DNA of 64,000 nt from Chromatium okenii (GCF_002958735.1 NZ_PPGH01000018.1:1-64000), one strand, 5' to 3'. Counted from the stretch's first letter, positions 28,727 to 38,022 are shown. The notes: generated from the letters alone by a model not told the origin. Numbers and translations: made by a program.

Positions 28727-29899
28727 ATGATGTTCAAAATCCAGACCTTAAATAACATTTCAGTCGCCGGTTTGGAGCGTCTGCCGCGTGATCGCTACGA
28801 GGTCGCGTCCGAGATCGCCAATCCCGATGCGATTTTGGTGCGCTCGGCGAAGATGCACGAGCTGCCGATTGCGCCGTCGGTCAAGGCTATCGGTCGCGCT
28901 GGTGCGGGTACGAATAACGTGCCGGTTGCAGCGATGACTGGGCGCGGCGTGGCGGTGTTCAATGCACCGGGCGCAAATGCCAACGCAGTCAAGGAGTTGG
29001 TGATCGCGGGAATGCTGATTGCGGCGCGGAATATCGCGCAGGCGTGGCAATTTTCCCGCTCGCTGACCGGCGACGACGCGGCGATCAGTCAGGCAGTCGA
29101 GAGCGGTAAAAAACAGTTTGGCGGGTTTGAGCTGCCGGGGCGGACGCTGGGCGTGATCGGTCTCGGCGCGATTGGCGTGAAAGTGGCCAACGCAGCGCGG
29201 GCGCTGGGGATGAAGGTCATCGGCTACGATCCGACGATTACCGTGCGGCGGGCGTGGCAGTTGGAAAGCGACGTGCAGGCGGCGTTGAGTATCGACGATC
29301 TGCTGGCGCGGTCGGATTTTGTAACTTTTCATGTGCCGCTGACCGACGCGACGCGCCACATGATTAACGCCGAGCGGATTCAGACGTTGCCGAAAAATGC
29401 GGTGCTGCTGAACTTTTCCCGTGAGGGCATTTTGGACGATGCCGCAGTCGTGGCGGCGCTCGATCAAGGGCATCTGTACGCCTACTGCTGTGATTTTCCT
29501 AGCAATTTGCTGAAAGATCATCCGCGAGTGGTGACGCTGCCGCATCTGGGCGCGTCCACCCGCGAGGCTGAAGACAACTGCGCGATCATGGTTGCCGATC
29601 AAATCCGCGAGTATTTGGAAAGCGGCAACGTCACCAATGCGGTCAATTTCCCCGAAATTTGCTTGCCATTCAACGGCGATCACCGGCTGGCGATTGTGAA
29701 TAGCAACGTGCCGAATATGGTCGGGCAGATTTCCACCGATCTGGCCGCAGCGGGTTTGAACATCATCGACATGCTCAATCGCTCACGCGGCGATGTCGCA
29801 GTGACGCTGATTGATGTCGATCAACGGTGCAGCGATGAGACGCTGGCGCGGTTACAAGGCATCAGCGGCGTGTTGTCGGTGCGGCGACTCGGCGGTTAA
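28727..29899 (+). CDS. serA: D-3-phosphoglycerate dehydrogenase
   Basis: A 390-residue NAD-dependent dehydrogenase of the short SerA type. The Rossmann loop is LGVIGLGAIGVKVANAARAL (about residues 138-157); catalytic Arg is in LNFSREGIL, Glu and His in the following region ending TLPHLGASTREAED. A C-terminal ACT domain (LAIVNSNVPNMVGQISTDLA, about 323 onward) suggests serine feedback. It starts on the ATG directly after serC, with no gap. It makes 3-phosphohydroxypyruvate, the substrate of SerC. Confidence 0.95.
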   Translation: MMFKIQTLNNISVAGLERLPRDRYEVASEIANPDAILVRSAKMHELPIAPSVKAIGRAGAGTNNVPVAAMTGRGVAVFNAPGANANAVKELVIAGMLIAARNIAQAWQFSRSLTGDDAAISQAVESGKKQFGGFELPGRTLGVIGLGAIGVKVANAARALGMKVIGYDPTITVRRAWQLESDVQAALSIDDLLARSDFVTFHVPLTDATRHMINAERIQTLPKNAVLLNFSREGILDDAAVVAALDQGHLYAYCCDFPSNLLKDHPRVVTLPHLGASTREAEDNCAIMVADQIREYLESGNVTNAVNFPEICLPFNGDHRLAIVNSNVPNMVGQISTDLAAAGLNIIDMLNRSRGDVAVTLIDVDQRCSDETLARLQGISGVLSVRRLGG

Positions 29900-29918
29900 T
29901 ACGGAGAAAGCGGGCGTG

Positions 29919-31077
29919 ATGGCGACAAGCAGCAATACCGGACTCGACGCAATTCGCAATCAGATTGATGCGATTGATTTGGAACTGTTGCGGCTCCTCA
30001 GCGACCGCGCCCGCTGCGCCCAGCAGGTCGCGCAGCTCAAATTGGGAAATCCCCCCGCCCCCCTTTTCCAAAGGGGGGAGACAAAAAGCCCCCCTTAGAA
30101 AAAGGGGGTCGGGTGGATTTGAAGCGGTGCAGTTTTATCGCCCCGAACGTGAGGCAGCAGTGTTGCGGCGGATCAAAGCCGCCAATCCCGGGCCGCTGAG
30201 TGATGAAGAAATGGCGCGTCTGTTCCGCGAGATCATGTCGGCGTGTCTCGCACTGGAGCGCCCGCTCAACGTCGCCTTTCTCGGCCCCGAAGGCACCTTC
30301 ACCCAAGCGGCAACGATCAAGCATTTTGGGCATTCGGTGGTCACGCGGACGATGGCGACCATCAGCGATATTTTTCGGGAAGTGGAAGCTGGCGCGTGTG
30401 ATTTCGGCGTCGTGCCGGTGGAGAATTCAACCGAGGGCGTCATCAGCCATACCCTTGATTTATTTATGACTTCGCCGCTGCGCATCACCGGCGAAGTCTG
30501 TTTGCGGGTGCAGCATCATTTGCTCAGTCGCCTACCTGCGCCGGCCGAGATTCGCGTTTTATATTCGCATCAACAATCGCTGGCGCAGTGTCGCGGCTGG
30601 TTGGATCGGCATTTGCCGCACGCCGAGCGCGTTGCCGTCGCCAGCAATGCCGAAGCTGCGCGTCGCGCCGCCCACGAAAGCAATGCCGCAGCAATTGCGG
30701 GAATTCAAGCGGCGGAGATTTACGCGCTCAAAATTCTCGCCGAACGCATTGAAGATGAACCGGGCAATACCACGCGCTTTTTAGTGATTGGTGCGCAAGA
30801 TGCGCCGGCGAGTGGACAAGATAAAACCAGTTTATTGTTATCGTGTCGCAATCAAGCGGGCGCATTGCATCAATTATTAGCACCGCTGGCTGCGCACAGT
30901 ATTAGCATGACGCGCATTGAATCGCGCCCTTCGCGGCGTGATATTTGGGATTATGTCTTCTTTATTGATGTCGTCGGTCATCGAGAAGATAGCGCATTGA
31001 ATAGCGCCTTGGCGCATTTAGAACAGGCATCTTCACTCTTCAAAATTCTCGGTTCCTATCCCGTCGCGGTGCTGTAA
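29919..31077 (+). CDS. pheA: Chorismate mutase / prephenate dehydratase (P-protein), interrupted by a palindromic repeat and out of frame as read
   Basis: The N-terminal chorismate mutase domain (LDAIRNQIDAIDLELLRLLS, residues about 9-28, then ARCAQQVAQLK) runs into a double-hairpin repeat at 30047-30120 and ends at a TAG there. The downstream frame, shifted by one base, resumes with FEAVQFYRPEREAAVLRRI, the second mutase helix, and the prephenate dehydratase domain LNVAFLGPEGTFTQAA, VPVENSTEGVI, and the ACT-like end with SRPSRRDIWDYVFFID. So the enzyme of phenylalanine synthesis is split as read. Either the repeat went in out of frame or one base in its A5 run is an error. ATG at 29919 has GGAG upstream. 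Confidence 0.85.
30047..30120. repeat. Double-hairpin palindromic repeat inside pheA
   Basis: About 74 bp with outer arms AAATCCCCCCGCCCCCCTTTT and the near-complement ending GGGGTCGGGTGGATTT, and two inner C-run/G-run hairpins (CCCCCCTTTTCCAAAGGGGGG and GCCCCCCTTAGAAAAAGGGGG). It is the type of dispersed element that, when in frame, reads NPPAPLFQRG or PPFSKGG in proteins of many bacteria. It sits in the loop between the first two chorismate mutase helices. Confidence 0.8.
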
Positions 31078-31079
31078 TT

Positions 31080-31556
31080 ATGCAATGGGCGCAAATTATT
31101 GAAGACCCCATTTTGCAAAACCTGCCGTATAAAATTGAATTGAATGAATGGGGAAACATTGTTTTGAGTCCCGCCTCAAATAAGCACGGGCTGTTACAAG
31201 CCGAGTTGGTCGGTTTTCTCAGAGACAACAAAGCACAGGGTAAAATCATCACGGAATGCTCAGTGCAAACGACAAAAGGCGTGCGGGTCGCAGATGTCGC
31301 GTGGGGTTCAGCAGATTTCTTTATGCGCAATGAATTAGAAACGCCGTATCAAGAAGCGCCAGAACTGTGTATTGAAATCAGTTCTCTGTCCAATTCTAAA
31401 CGGGAACTGACAGAAAAAATTGATTTATATCTCGCAAAAGGTGCGCGAGAAGTGTGGATTTGTGATGACAACGGCAACCTGCAATTGTTTACGCATCGCG
31501 GTCAAATAGAAACATCGTTATTATTTCCGACTGTGCCCACTCAACTGTATTGTTAA
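31080..31556 (+). CDS. Uma2-family (DUF820) putative endonuclease-fold protein
   Basis: A 158-residue PD-(D/E)XK-fold protein. LSPASNKHGLLQAELVGFL (about residues 28-46), RVADVAWGSADFF (Asp of the core, about 70), ELCIEISSLSNSKREL (Glu-x-x-S-x-S pattern, about 97) and KGAREVWICDD are the Uma2 signature. The family is very abundant in cyanobacteria and filamentous sulfur bacteria; its function is not known and it often lies singly among unrelated genes. It starts 2 bp after pheA and 12 bp ahead of hisC, a clean insertion into an amino-acid operon. Confidence 0.85.
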   Translation: MQWAQIIEDPILQNLPYKIELNEWGNIVLSPASNKHGLLQAELVGFLRDNKAQGKIITECSVQTTKGVRVADVAWGSADFFMRNELETPYQEAPELCIEISSLSNSKRELTEKIDLYLAKGAREVWICDDNGNLQLFTHRGQIETSLLFPTVPTQLYC

Positions 31557-31568
31557 TGACACTATTTT

Positions 31569-32681
31569 ATGAATTATGCTGACAATGATTTTCTCGCTTT
31601 AGCCGCACCTTGGGTCGCAGAATTAACGCCTTATGTGCCCGGCAAACCCATCAGCGAATTAGAGCGCGAGCTGGGAATTCGCAATGCCGTGAAATTAGCC
31701 TCAAATGAAAACCCGCTCGGCCCAGGCCCGAAAGCATTGGCAGCAATGGCAGCATTAGCCAATGAATTGGGACGTTATCCTGACGGCGGTGGTTTTGAAT
31801 TGCGGCGGGCGTTGGCGGAATTTCATGGCACCTCACCAGCAGCAATCACGCTCGGTAATGGTTCCAATGATGTGCTGGATTTAATTGCCCGCACCTTTTT
31901 ACAGCCGGGCGTTGAATCGGTTTATTCTGAATTTGCGTTTGCGGTATATCCCATTGCCATTCAAGCGGTTGGCGCAACTGCCCGCGTCGCGCCAGCACGG
32001 AATTATGGACATGATTTGAATGCAATGCTCGCGCTGATCAATGAACAAACTCGCGTGGTTTGGATTGCAAATCCGAATAATCCGACCGGCACTTGGTTAG
32101 CCGCAGCGCCATTGCGTTCATTTCTCGGCGCAGTACCAAAAAGCTGTTTAGTCGTGATTGATGAAGCCTATACGGAATATGTCAATGAACCGGATTTTCC
32201 CGATACGACGCATTGGCTGGAAACCTTTCCCAATTTAATTGTCACGCGCACCTTTGCGAAGGCGCACGGTTTGGCGGCGTTGCGGGTTGGTTATGGCATC
32301 AGCGATCCGCGCCTTGCCGAGCTGCTCAATCGGGTGCGCCAGCCCTTTAATGTCAATGCCTTAGCGCAGGCAGCGGCGACGGCGGCGATCAGCGACCGCG
32401 AGCATGTGCGGGCGACGGTCGAACTCAATCGCGCCGGAATGCAGCAGGTGAGCGTCGGTTTGACGGCGTTGGGGCTGGAGTTCATCCCGTCGGTGGGCAA
32501 TTTCGTGACCGTCGATTGCAAACGTCCGGCGGCGGCGATCAATGAGGCGCTGTTGCAGCGCGGAATCATCGTGCGCCCGCTGGCGAATTATGGGCTGCCG
32601 AATCATTTGCGCATCAGCATCGGGCTGGAAGCAGAAAATGCGCGGTTTCTCAGTGCGTTAGCGGAAGTGTGTGCAGCATGA
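31569..32681 (+). CDS. hisC: Histidinol-phosphate aminotransferase (HisC, HisC2 type)
   Basis: A 370-residue class I/II PLP enzyme. KLASNENPLGPGPKALAAM (about residues 41-59), the PLP Asp/Tyr region VIDEAYTEYV (about 197-206) and the PLP Lys in VTRTFAKAHGLAALRVGYG (about 223-241) are clear. Next to pheA and tyrA such genes may also transaminate prephenate or phenylpyruvate. Its TGA overlaps the ATG of tyrA (ATGA). Confidence 0.94.
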   Translation: MNYADNDFLALAAPWVAELTPYVPGKPISELERELGIRNAVKLASNENPLGPGPKALAAMAALANELGRYPDGGGFELRRALAEFHGTSPAAITLGNGSNDVLDLIARTFLQPGVESVYSEFAFAVYPIAIQAVGATARVAPARNYGHDLNAMLALINEQTRVVWIANPNNPTGTWLAAAPLRSFLGAVPKSCLVVIDEAYTEYVNEPDFPDTTHWLETFPNLIVTRTFAKAHGLAALRVGYGISDPRLAELLNRVRQPFNVNALAQAAATAAISDREHVRATVELNRAGMQQVSVGLTALGLEFIPSVGNFVTVDCKRPAAAINEALLQRGIIVRPLANYGLPNHLRISIGLEAENARFLSALAEVCAA

Positions 32682-33546
32682 TTGAGCGATTGACCATCAT
32701 CGGCGTGGGCTTGATCGGCGGGTCGCTGGCGCGGGCGTTACGCGCTGCTGGCGCAGTCGGTGAGATTGTCGGCTGCGGGCGCTCGCTGCCGAATTTGGAA
32801 CGGCGGTGGAATTGGGCGTGATTGACCGTTTCACGCCAGAACCAGCGGCGGCAGTGGCGGATGCCGATATGATTTTTGTCGCCGTCCCGCTGGGCGCGAT
32901 GCGCGGCGTGTTCGCAGCCATTGCTGGACAGTTGCGACCGGAGGCGATTGTGACCGACGGCGGCAGCGTCAAAGGCAGCGTGGTGGCTGATGCGCTGGCC
33001 GCATTCGGGCAGATTCCGCCGCGTTTGGTGCTCGGTCATCCGATTGCCGGCACGGAGCACAGCGGCGTGGAGGCGGCGCTGGTGGAGTTGTATCAACAGC
33101 GGCGGGTGATTTTGACGCCACTGCCGGAGACCGATCCCGCAGCGTTGGCGCAGGTGCAGGCGATGTGGGAACGCTGCGGCGCGGAGGTGACGCAGATGTC
33201 AGTCGCGCATCACGACGAGGTGTTGGCGGCGACCAGTCATCTGCCGCATCTGTTGGCGTTTGGGCTGGTGGATACGCTGGCGCGGCTGCGCGAGAACGAT
33301 GAGGTGTTTCGTTACGCGGCGGGCGGTTTCCGCGATTTCAGTCGCATCGCGTCGAGCAATCCGGTGATGTGGCGGGATATTTGTCTGGCCAATCGGGAAG
33401 CGTTGAGCCTGATGCTGGCGCGGTTTGGCGCGGAAATGACCGATCTGGCTGGCAGCATTCGCCGCGCTGATGGCGAGCATTTGCTGGATATTTTTACCCG
33501 CGCCAAAGCTGCGCGGGATCGTTATGTGGACAGTGTTAAAGAGTAA
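32678..33546 (+). CDS. tyrA: Prephenate/arogenate dehydrogenase TyrA (one frameshift as read)
   Basis: Starts at the ATGA overlap with hisC: MIERLTIIGVGLIGGSLARA is the NAD-binding loop. Near nt 32800 one base is missing (GAACGGCGG, expected one more base); restoring it gives AVELGVIDRFTPEPAAAVAD, then VTDGGSVKGSV, LGHPIAGTEHSGVEAA and the helical C-domain HHDEVLAATSHLPHLLAF. The corrected protein is about 289 residues, normal. It oxidatively decarboxylates prephenate to 4-hydroxyphenylpyruvate for tyrosine. A second start (GTG 32806) would leave out the Rossmann loop, so it is not a functional alternative. Confidence 0.9.
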
Positions 33547-33909
33547 ATGGCATCAGACCGGCAATCACGCGCCGCCCTTCGGAAATCAAGATGTTATAGG
33601 TGCGACAAGCGGCCCGGTGTCCATCACCTCAAAACCAATGCCGCGCTCTAGCACCGCAAAATACAGGCTTGGATCAGGAAACACCTGCCGACTGCCGGTT
33701 CCCAGCACGATGATTTGCGGCGCAAATGCCAGCAGTTCATCAATAGATTCCGCTGTTAAATCCGCAAGTTGCAGCGACCAAGGCGCGATAATCTGCGTTG
33801 GCGTCACGATCAAACCCTGCGCATACCGCTGTTTACCGATGACCACGCCGTGCGTGTCGTAGGCGTCGATCAGGTATCCGTTGGCATTGTCTGCTTCAGA
33901 AAATCTCAT
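33536..33909 (-). CDS. Mth938-like (DUF498) domain protein (one frameshift as read)
   Basis: The N-terminal 100 residues include YLIDAYDTHGVVIG, LIVTPTQIIAPWSL, PQIIVLGTGSRQVFPDP and RGIGFEVMDTG, typical of the Mth938/DUF498 family. Near 33607 GGG should be GGGG; restoring it gives AACRTYNILISEGRRVIAGL and a stop at 33536, which is the usual family end. The family resembles a subunit-like fold near respiratory assembly and preprotein genes; its function is unclear. The corrected stop overlaps the tyrA stop by 11 bp, tail to tail. Confidence 0.85.
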
Positions 33910-34315
33910 GGTGGTTGGCGTCGCTGTGGCGCTAATGTGACATATTAGAAAACGATGATATTCTTGACTTGCTCGCCCTTAAACCGTAATATCCGGCGAC
34001 TGAAAATGCTGGCTCAAGCCATTGCTTAATTCTTCACCTTACTAAATAAGTGCCATATCTCAAACGGGATAGATCAACAATTCAATCCCTCCTACGCGTG
34101 GGAATGGTCGAACGTTTATATCATTGATACAATGGTCGCTGTCAATGATTTGATTATTTAGAGAAAGATCGCACGATTAATAAGTGATCACTCTAAAACA
34201 CCTGATGAATAATCTGACGTGATACATGTAAATGTTGCCCAGTTTTGCTGCGGCACATCTATGTACGCGAATTCAAAATTCCCTTTCCTGATGAATTGAT
34301 AGGAGAGAACGAAAA
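33910..34315 (+). promoter_or_regulatory. Upstream region of the dsr cluster with an inverted repeat
   Basis: A 406-bp gene-free stretch ahead of dsrA, where the main dsr promoter should lie. TCATTGA (34121-34127) and TCAATGA (34142-34148) form a 7-bp inverted repeat with 14-bp spacing, the size of a dimeric operator. I do not recognise the regulator. No convincing sigma-70 pair is seen. Confidence 0.35.
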
Positions 34316-35568
34316 ATGGCTATTGATAAGCACATTACCCCGATGCTGGATCAACTCGAAACTGGCCCTTGGCCGAGTTTCATTTCGGGTATTAAACGTC
34401 TGCGTGATCAGCATCCGCAAACGCGCATCAATGAAATGACCAACGACCTGCTCGGTCAGCTTGAGCACTCCTATGAAACCCGCAAGGGCTATTGGAAAGG
34501 CGGCACGATTTCCGTGTTTGGTTATGGCGGCGGTATTATTCCGCGCTTCTCAGAAGTGGGTTCGGCGTTCCCAAAATCTAAGGAATTCCACACCATCCGC
34601 GTGCAGCCACCAGCCGGCAATCATTATACAACTGCAATGCTGCGCCAATTGGCAGACAGTTGGGAAAAGTTTGGTTCTGGGTTAATTACCTTTCACGGTC
34701 AGACCGGTAACATCATGTTTATCGGTGCGGATAGCCCTAGCATTCAACCCTTCTTTGATGAAATCAATGATTACGGGTGGGATTTAGGTGGCGCTGGTCC
34801 TTGCGTGCGTACTGCGATGTCTTGCGTCGGTGGTACCCGCTGTGAAATGTCCTGCACCAACGAATTAAAAGCGCATCGGTTGTTAGTGAATAACTTCGTG
34901 ATGATGTGCATCGCCCCGCTCTGCCGTATAAATTCAAGTTTAAGGTTTCTGGCTGCGCGAATGATTGCCAGAATGCGATTGAACGCTCCGACTTTGCCGT
35001 CATTGGCACTTGGCGCGACGATATGAAAGTTGACCAAGCTGAGGTCAAGAATTATGTCGCCAGCAAAGGGCGTCAGTATTACATTGATAACGTGATTACC
35101 CGTTGCCCCACGCAGGCATTGTCATTAAATGATGATGATACGCTGGCAGTGAATAATCGTGATTGCGTGCGTTGTATGCACTGCTTAAATGTGATGCCCA
35201 AAGCATTGCATCCGGGCGATGACAAGGGCGTCACCATTCTGATCGGCGGCAAGCGCACGCTGAAAATCGGCGATCTGATGGGCACGGTGCTGGTTCCGTT
35301 CAAAAAGCTGGAGACCGAAGACGATTACGAGTCGATGGTCGAGCTGGCGGGAACCATCATTGATTTCTGGGCAGAAAACGGTCTGGAACACGAGCGTTGC
35401 GGCGAGATGATCGAGCGCATCGGGCTGGCGAATTTCCTCGAAGGCATCGGCGTCGATCCTGATCCGAACATGCTCAGTCACCCGCGCCAGAGTTCCTACA
35501 TCCGCATGGATGGCTGGGATGAAGCGGCTGAATCGTGGTTTGAGCGCCAATCGGAAGCTGGCAAGTAA
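34316..35568 (+). CDS. dsrA: Reverse-type dissimilatory sulfite reductase alpha subunit DsrA (one frameshift as read)
   Basis: About 417 residues after correction, normal length. The first frame ends its sense near NNFV; one base is missing near 34899, after which DDVHRPALPYKFKFKVSG continues. The sirohaem-[4Fe-4S] cysteines are in AMSCVGGTRCEMSC and VSGCANDC, and the ferredoxin-like insert has NVITRCPTQAL and RDCVRCMHCLNVMPKAL. With DsrB it forms the alpha2beta2 enzyme that, in sulfur oxidisers, runs toward sulfite, taking sulfur from DsrC. AGGAGAG precedes the ATG. The presence of dsrEFH and dsrL downstream marks the oxidative type. Confidence 0.93.
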
Positions 35569-35690
35569 TTTCGGTATTTTCAGGCGCTTGAGCGGCTGGT
35601 TGCGATGCGCCGCCAGACTCGCCGCGCCCGAAATGCTCCGATCCCAACGACCATCATCAAGACTGAACTTTAAGAACTGGAGGAAAGGCA

Positions 35691-36761
35691 ATGGCGGAAA
35701 TGCGCGAGCCGATTGAGTCTGGATGCCCCGATCCTTGGCAATACATCCATCCCGTGATGCGTAAAAACTTCGGGCAATGGAAATATCACGACCATCCGCG
35801 CCCCGGCGTGTTGCTGCATGTGGCATATAGCGGCGACAAAATCTGGACGGTGAAAGCCGGCACCCAACGCATTCTCGACGTGTTCACGCTGCGCAAGCTG
35901 TGCGACATCGGCGATGAATTTGCCGAAGGTCATGTGCATTTCACGCTGCGCTCAAACATCGAATATATGGTCAGCGACGAGACGAAAGTGCAGCCGCTGA
36001 TTGACGCGCTCGAAGGCGCGGGCTTTATCGTCGGCGGCACTCAGAACTCAGTGGCGATGATTTCGCACACCCAAGGCTGGCTGCATTGCGACATTCCCGG
36101 CACCGACGCTTCTGGCGTGGTCAAGTCGATGATGGACGAACTCATCGACGAATTCCGCAACGCCAACATGCCCAACCGTGTGCATATCACCACTTCCTGC
36201 TGCCAGATTAACTGCGGCGGTCAGGGCGACATCGCCATCAACATTCAGCACACCAAACCGCCCAAGATCAATCACGATCTGGTCGCCAACGTCTGCGAAC
36301 GTCCGTCCGTCGTCGCCCGCTGCCCGGTGGCTGCGATTCGTCCGGCGATGGTCAACGGCAAGCCCTCGTTGGAAGTGGACGAGCGCAAGTGCATCTGCTG
36401 CGGCGCGTGTTTCCCGCCCTGCCCACCGATGCAAATCAACGACGCTGAACATTCCAAGCTGGCGATTTGGGTTGGTGGCAATCACTCCAACGCTCGCGGC
36501 AAGCCGACCTTTCAAAAGTTGGTCGCAGCCGGCATCCCGAATAACCCACCGCGGTGGCCGGAAGCAACCGCCATCGTGAAGCGCATTTTGAAAGCCTATA
36601 AAGAAGGTGCGCGGGATTGGGAACGGGTGAACGAATGGATTGAGCGTATTGGTTGGCCGCGCTTCTTTGAAGAAGTCGAATTGCCATTCACCAAATATCA
36701 CATTGATACTTGGCGCGGAGCGCGGGCGAGCTTCAATAGCTCAACCTATATCCGTTTCTAA
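35691..36761 (+). CDS. dsrB: Reverse-type dissimilatory sulfite reductase beta subunit DsrB
   Basis: A 356-residue intact protein. The cysteines of the active cofactor site are in HITTSCCQINCGGQGDIAIN (about residues 164-183), and the ferredoxin module is DERKCICCGACFPPCPPMQI (about 226-245). HPRPGVLLHVAYSGDKIWTV and FAEGHVHFTLRSNIEYM are typical DsrB. GGAGG lies 11 bp upstream, 122 bp after dsrA. It carries the catalytic sirohaem. It is followed by a strong hairpin before dsrE. Confidence 0.97.
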   Translation: MAEMREPIESGCPDPWQYIHPVMRKNFGQWKYHDHPRPGVLLHVAYSGDKIWTVKAGTQRILDVFTLRKLCDIGDEFAEGHVHFTLRSNIEYMVSDETKVQPLIDALEGAGFIVGGTQNSVAMISHTQGWLHCDIPGTDASGVVKSMMDELIDEFRNANMPNRVHITTSCCQINCGGQGDIAINIQHTKPPKINHDLVANVCERPSVVARCPVAAIRPAMVNGKPSLEVDERKCICCGACFPPCPPMQINDAEHSKLAIWVGGNHSNARGKPTFQKLVAAGIPNNPPRWPEATAIVKRILKAYKEGARDWERVNEWIERIGWPRFFEEVELPFTKYHIDTWRGARASFNSSTYIRF

Positions 36762-36768
36762 TTGCAGC

Positions 36769-36806
36769 AGCGAGCGGTATTTGATCTTGATTAAATACCG
36801 CTCGCT
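36769..36806 (+). promoter_or_regulatory. 14-bp stem-loop between dsrB and dsrE
   Basis: Perfect arms AGCGAGCGGTATTT (36769-36782) and AAATACCGCTCGCT (36793-36806) with a 10-nt loop and no T run. It probably stabilises or processes the 3' end of the dsrAB segment rather than ending transcription. Confidence 0.6.
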
Positions 36807-36855
36807 ATTGAACAAGCTGATCGCTTTGCAGTTATTCGCTATTGAGGAGGACTGA

Positions 36856-37247
36856 ATGAAGTTTGCACTTCAGATTAACGAAGGCCCTTATCAGCATCAA
36901 GCATCTGATTCGGCGTATCAATTCGCCAAGGCAGCATTAGAAAAAGGGCACGAGATTTTTCGGATTTTTTTCTATCACGACGGCGTTAATAACGCGACGC
37001 GCTTAACCACGCCACCGCAAGATGATCGCCACATTGTGAATCGCTGGGCAGAATTAGCAGAACAACACAATTTAGATTTAGTGGTTTGCGTTGCTGCCGC
37101 CAACGACGCGGAATGGTCGATGACGGTGAAGCCAGCCGCAATGGTAAAGATGCCACCAATATCCATCCCAAGTTTCGTATTTCTGGCTTGGGGCAATTGG
37201 TTGAAGCTGCGATTCAAGCCGACCGTTTGGTCGTTTTTGGCGATTAA
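36856..37247 (+). CDS. dsrE: Sulfur-relay protein DsrE (one frameshift as read)
   Basis: About 130 residues after correction. MKFALQINEGPYQHQASDSA is the family start; the conserved-Cys segment is NLDLVVCVAAAN (Cys about residue 78). One base is missing just after AAN near 37104 (one C of a CC pair); restoring it gives RRGMVDDGEASRNGKDATNI and the end LVEAAIQADRLVVFGD with stop at 37245-37247. DsrE in the DsrEFH hexamer carries a persulfide on this Cys and passes it to DsrC. GAGGAGG precedes the ATG. Confidence 0.9.
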
Positions 37248-37261
37248 GAGGAATAACAGCA

Positions 37262-37672
37262 ATGTCTGAAATCGTCAAAAAATTCATGTATGTGAATCGT
37301 AAAGCGCCGTATGGCACCATTTACGCTTGGGAAGCCTTAGAAGTCGTGTTAGTTGGTGCGGCTTTTGATCAAGACGTGAGCGTGATGTTTATTGATGATG
37401 GCGTGTATCAATTGGCCAAAGGTCAGGATACGAAAGCCGTTGGCATGAAAAACTTTTCTCCGACTTATCGCACGCTCGGCGATTATGAAGTCAAGAAAGT
37501 GTATGTCGATCAAGCATCATTGGAAGCGCGTGGCTTGACGCAAGATGATCTGGTTGAGATTGCTTGGGAAGATATGGAGACTGAAGAAGAAGTCGACAAT
37601 ATCGTTGAGGTCATTACGTCAGAGCGCGTGAGCGCCTTGATGAATGAATCCGATGTGATCTTCAGCTTCTGA
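37262..37672 (+). CDS. dsrF: Sulfur-relay protein DsrF
   Basis: A 136-residue intact member of the DsrEF/TusC family, starting MSEIVKKFMYVNRKAPYGTI and with the acidic end DMETEEEVDNIVEVITS. It lacks the active Cys of DsrE, as DsrF does, and provides structure to the DsrE2F2H2 hexamer that relays sulfur to DsrC. It is 14 bp after the corrected dsrE stop, with GAGG upstream. Confidence 0.95.
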   Translation: MSEIVKKFMYVNRKAPYGTIYAWEALEVVLVGAAFDQDVSVMFIDDGVYQLAKGQDTKAVGMKNFSPTYRTLGDYEVKKVYVDQASLEARGLTQDDLVEIAWEDMETEEEVDNIVEVITSERVSALMNESDVIFSF

Positions 37673-37683
37673 GGCGATGACGA

Positions 37684-37989
37684 ATGAGCATTTTACACAC
37701 TGTGAATAAATCACCCTTTGAGCGGAATTCATTGGAATCCTGCTTAAAGTTTGCCACCGCTGATGCAGCAGTATTGCTGTTTGAAGATGGCATTTATGCG
37801 GCATTGACTGACCAGCGTTGAGCACAAGTTACTGCTGCACTCGGCAAATTAAAGATTCATGTGCTAGGTCCAGACCTGAAAGCACGGGGCTTTTCTGAAG
37901 ACCGCATTATTGCGGGAATTAACGTCGTTGATTATGCCGGCTTCGTTGATTTAACCACTGCGAATGATACGGTTCAGGCTTGGTTATAA
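37684..37989 (+). CDS. dsrH: Sulfur-relay protein DsrH with an in-frame TGA
   Basis: A 101-codon frame, normal DsrH length. MSILHTVNKSPFERNSLESC (conserved Cys20) and AAVLLFEDGIYAAL match the family, but codon 46 is TGA (37819-37821); after it AQVTAALGKLKIHVLGPDLK, RGFSEDRIIAG and VDYAGFVDL restore the family end. Thus the sequence as given makes only 45 residues. TGA is a normal stop elsewhere in the window, and no selenocysteine context is visible. A base error or a true nonsense mutation are the options. It starts 11 bp after dsrF. Confidence 0.85.
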
Positions 37990-38022
37990 CGTTTTGTTTT
38001 TGACACCACAGAGGAAATCACA

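Noticed and set aside
28760..29683. 307-codon minus-strand frame opposite serA
   Set aside because: GC-rich codon-bias shadow of serA; no domain motif.
32806..33546. GTG start at 32806 as a short tyrA
   Set aside because: It would drop the NAD-binding loop encoded just upstream; one missing base joins both parts.
37819..37821. TGA read as Trp or selenocysteine (dsrH and DUF1566 fragment)
   Set aside because: Many intact genes such as ilvI and ilvH end in TGA, TGG is used for Trp throughout, and no SECIS-like hairpin follows in dsrH.
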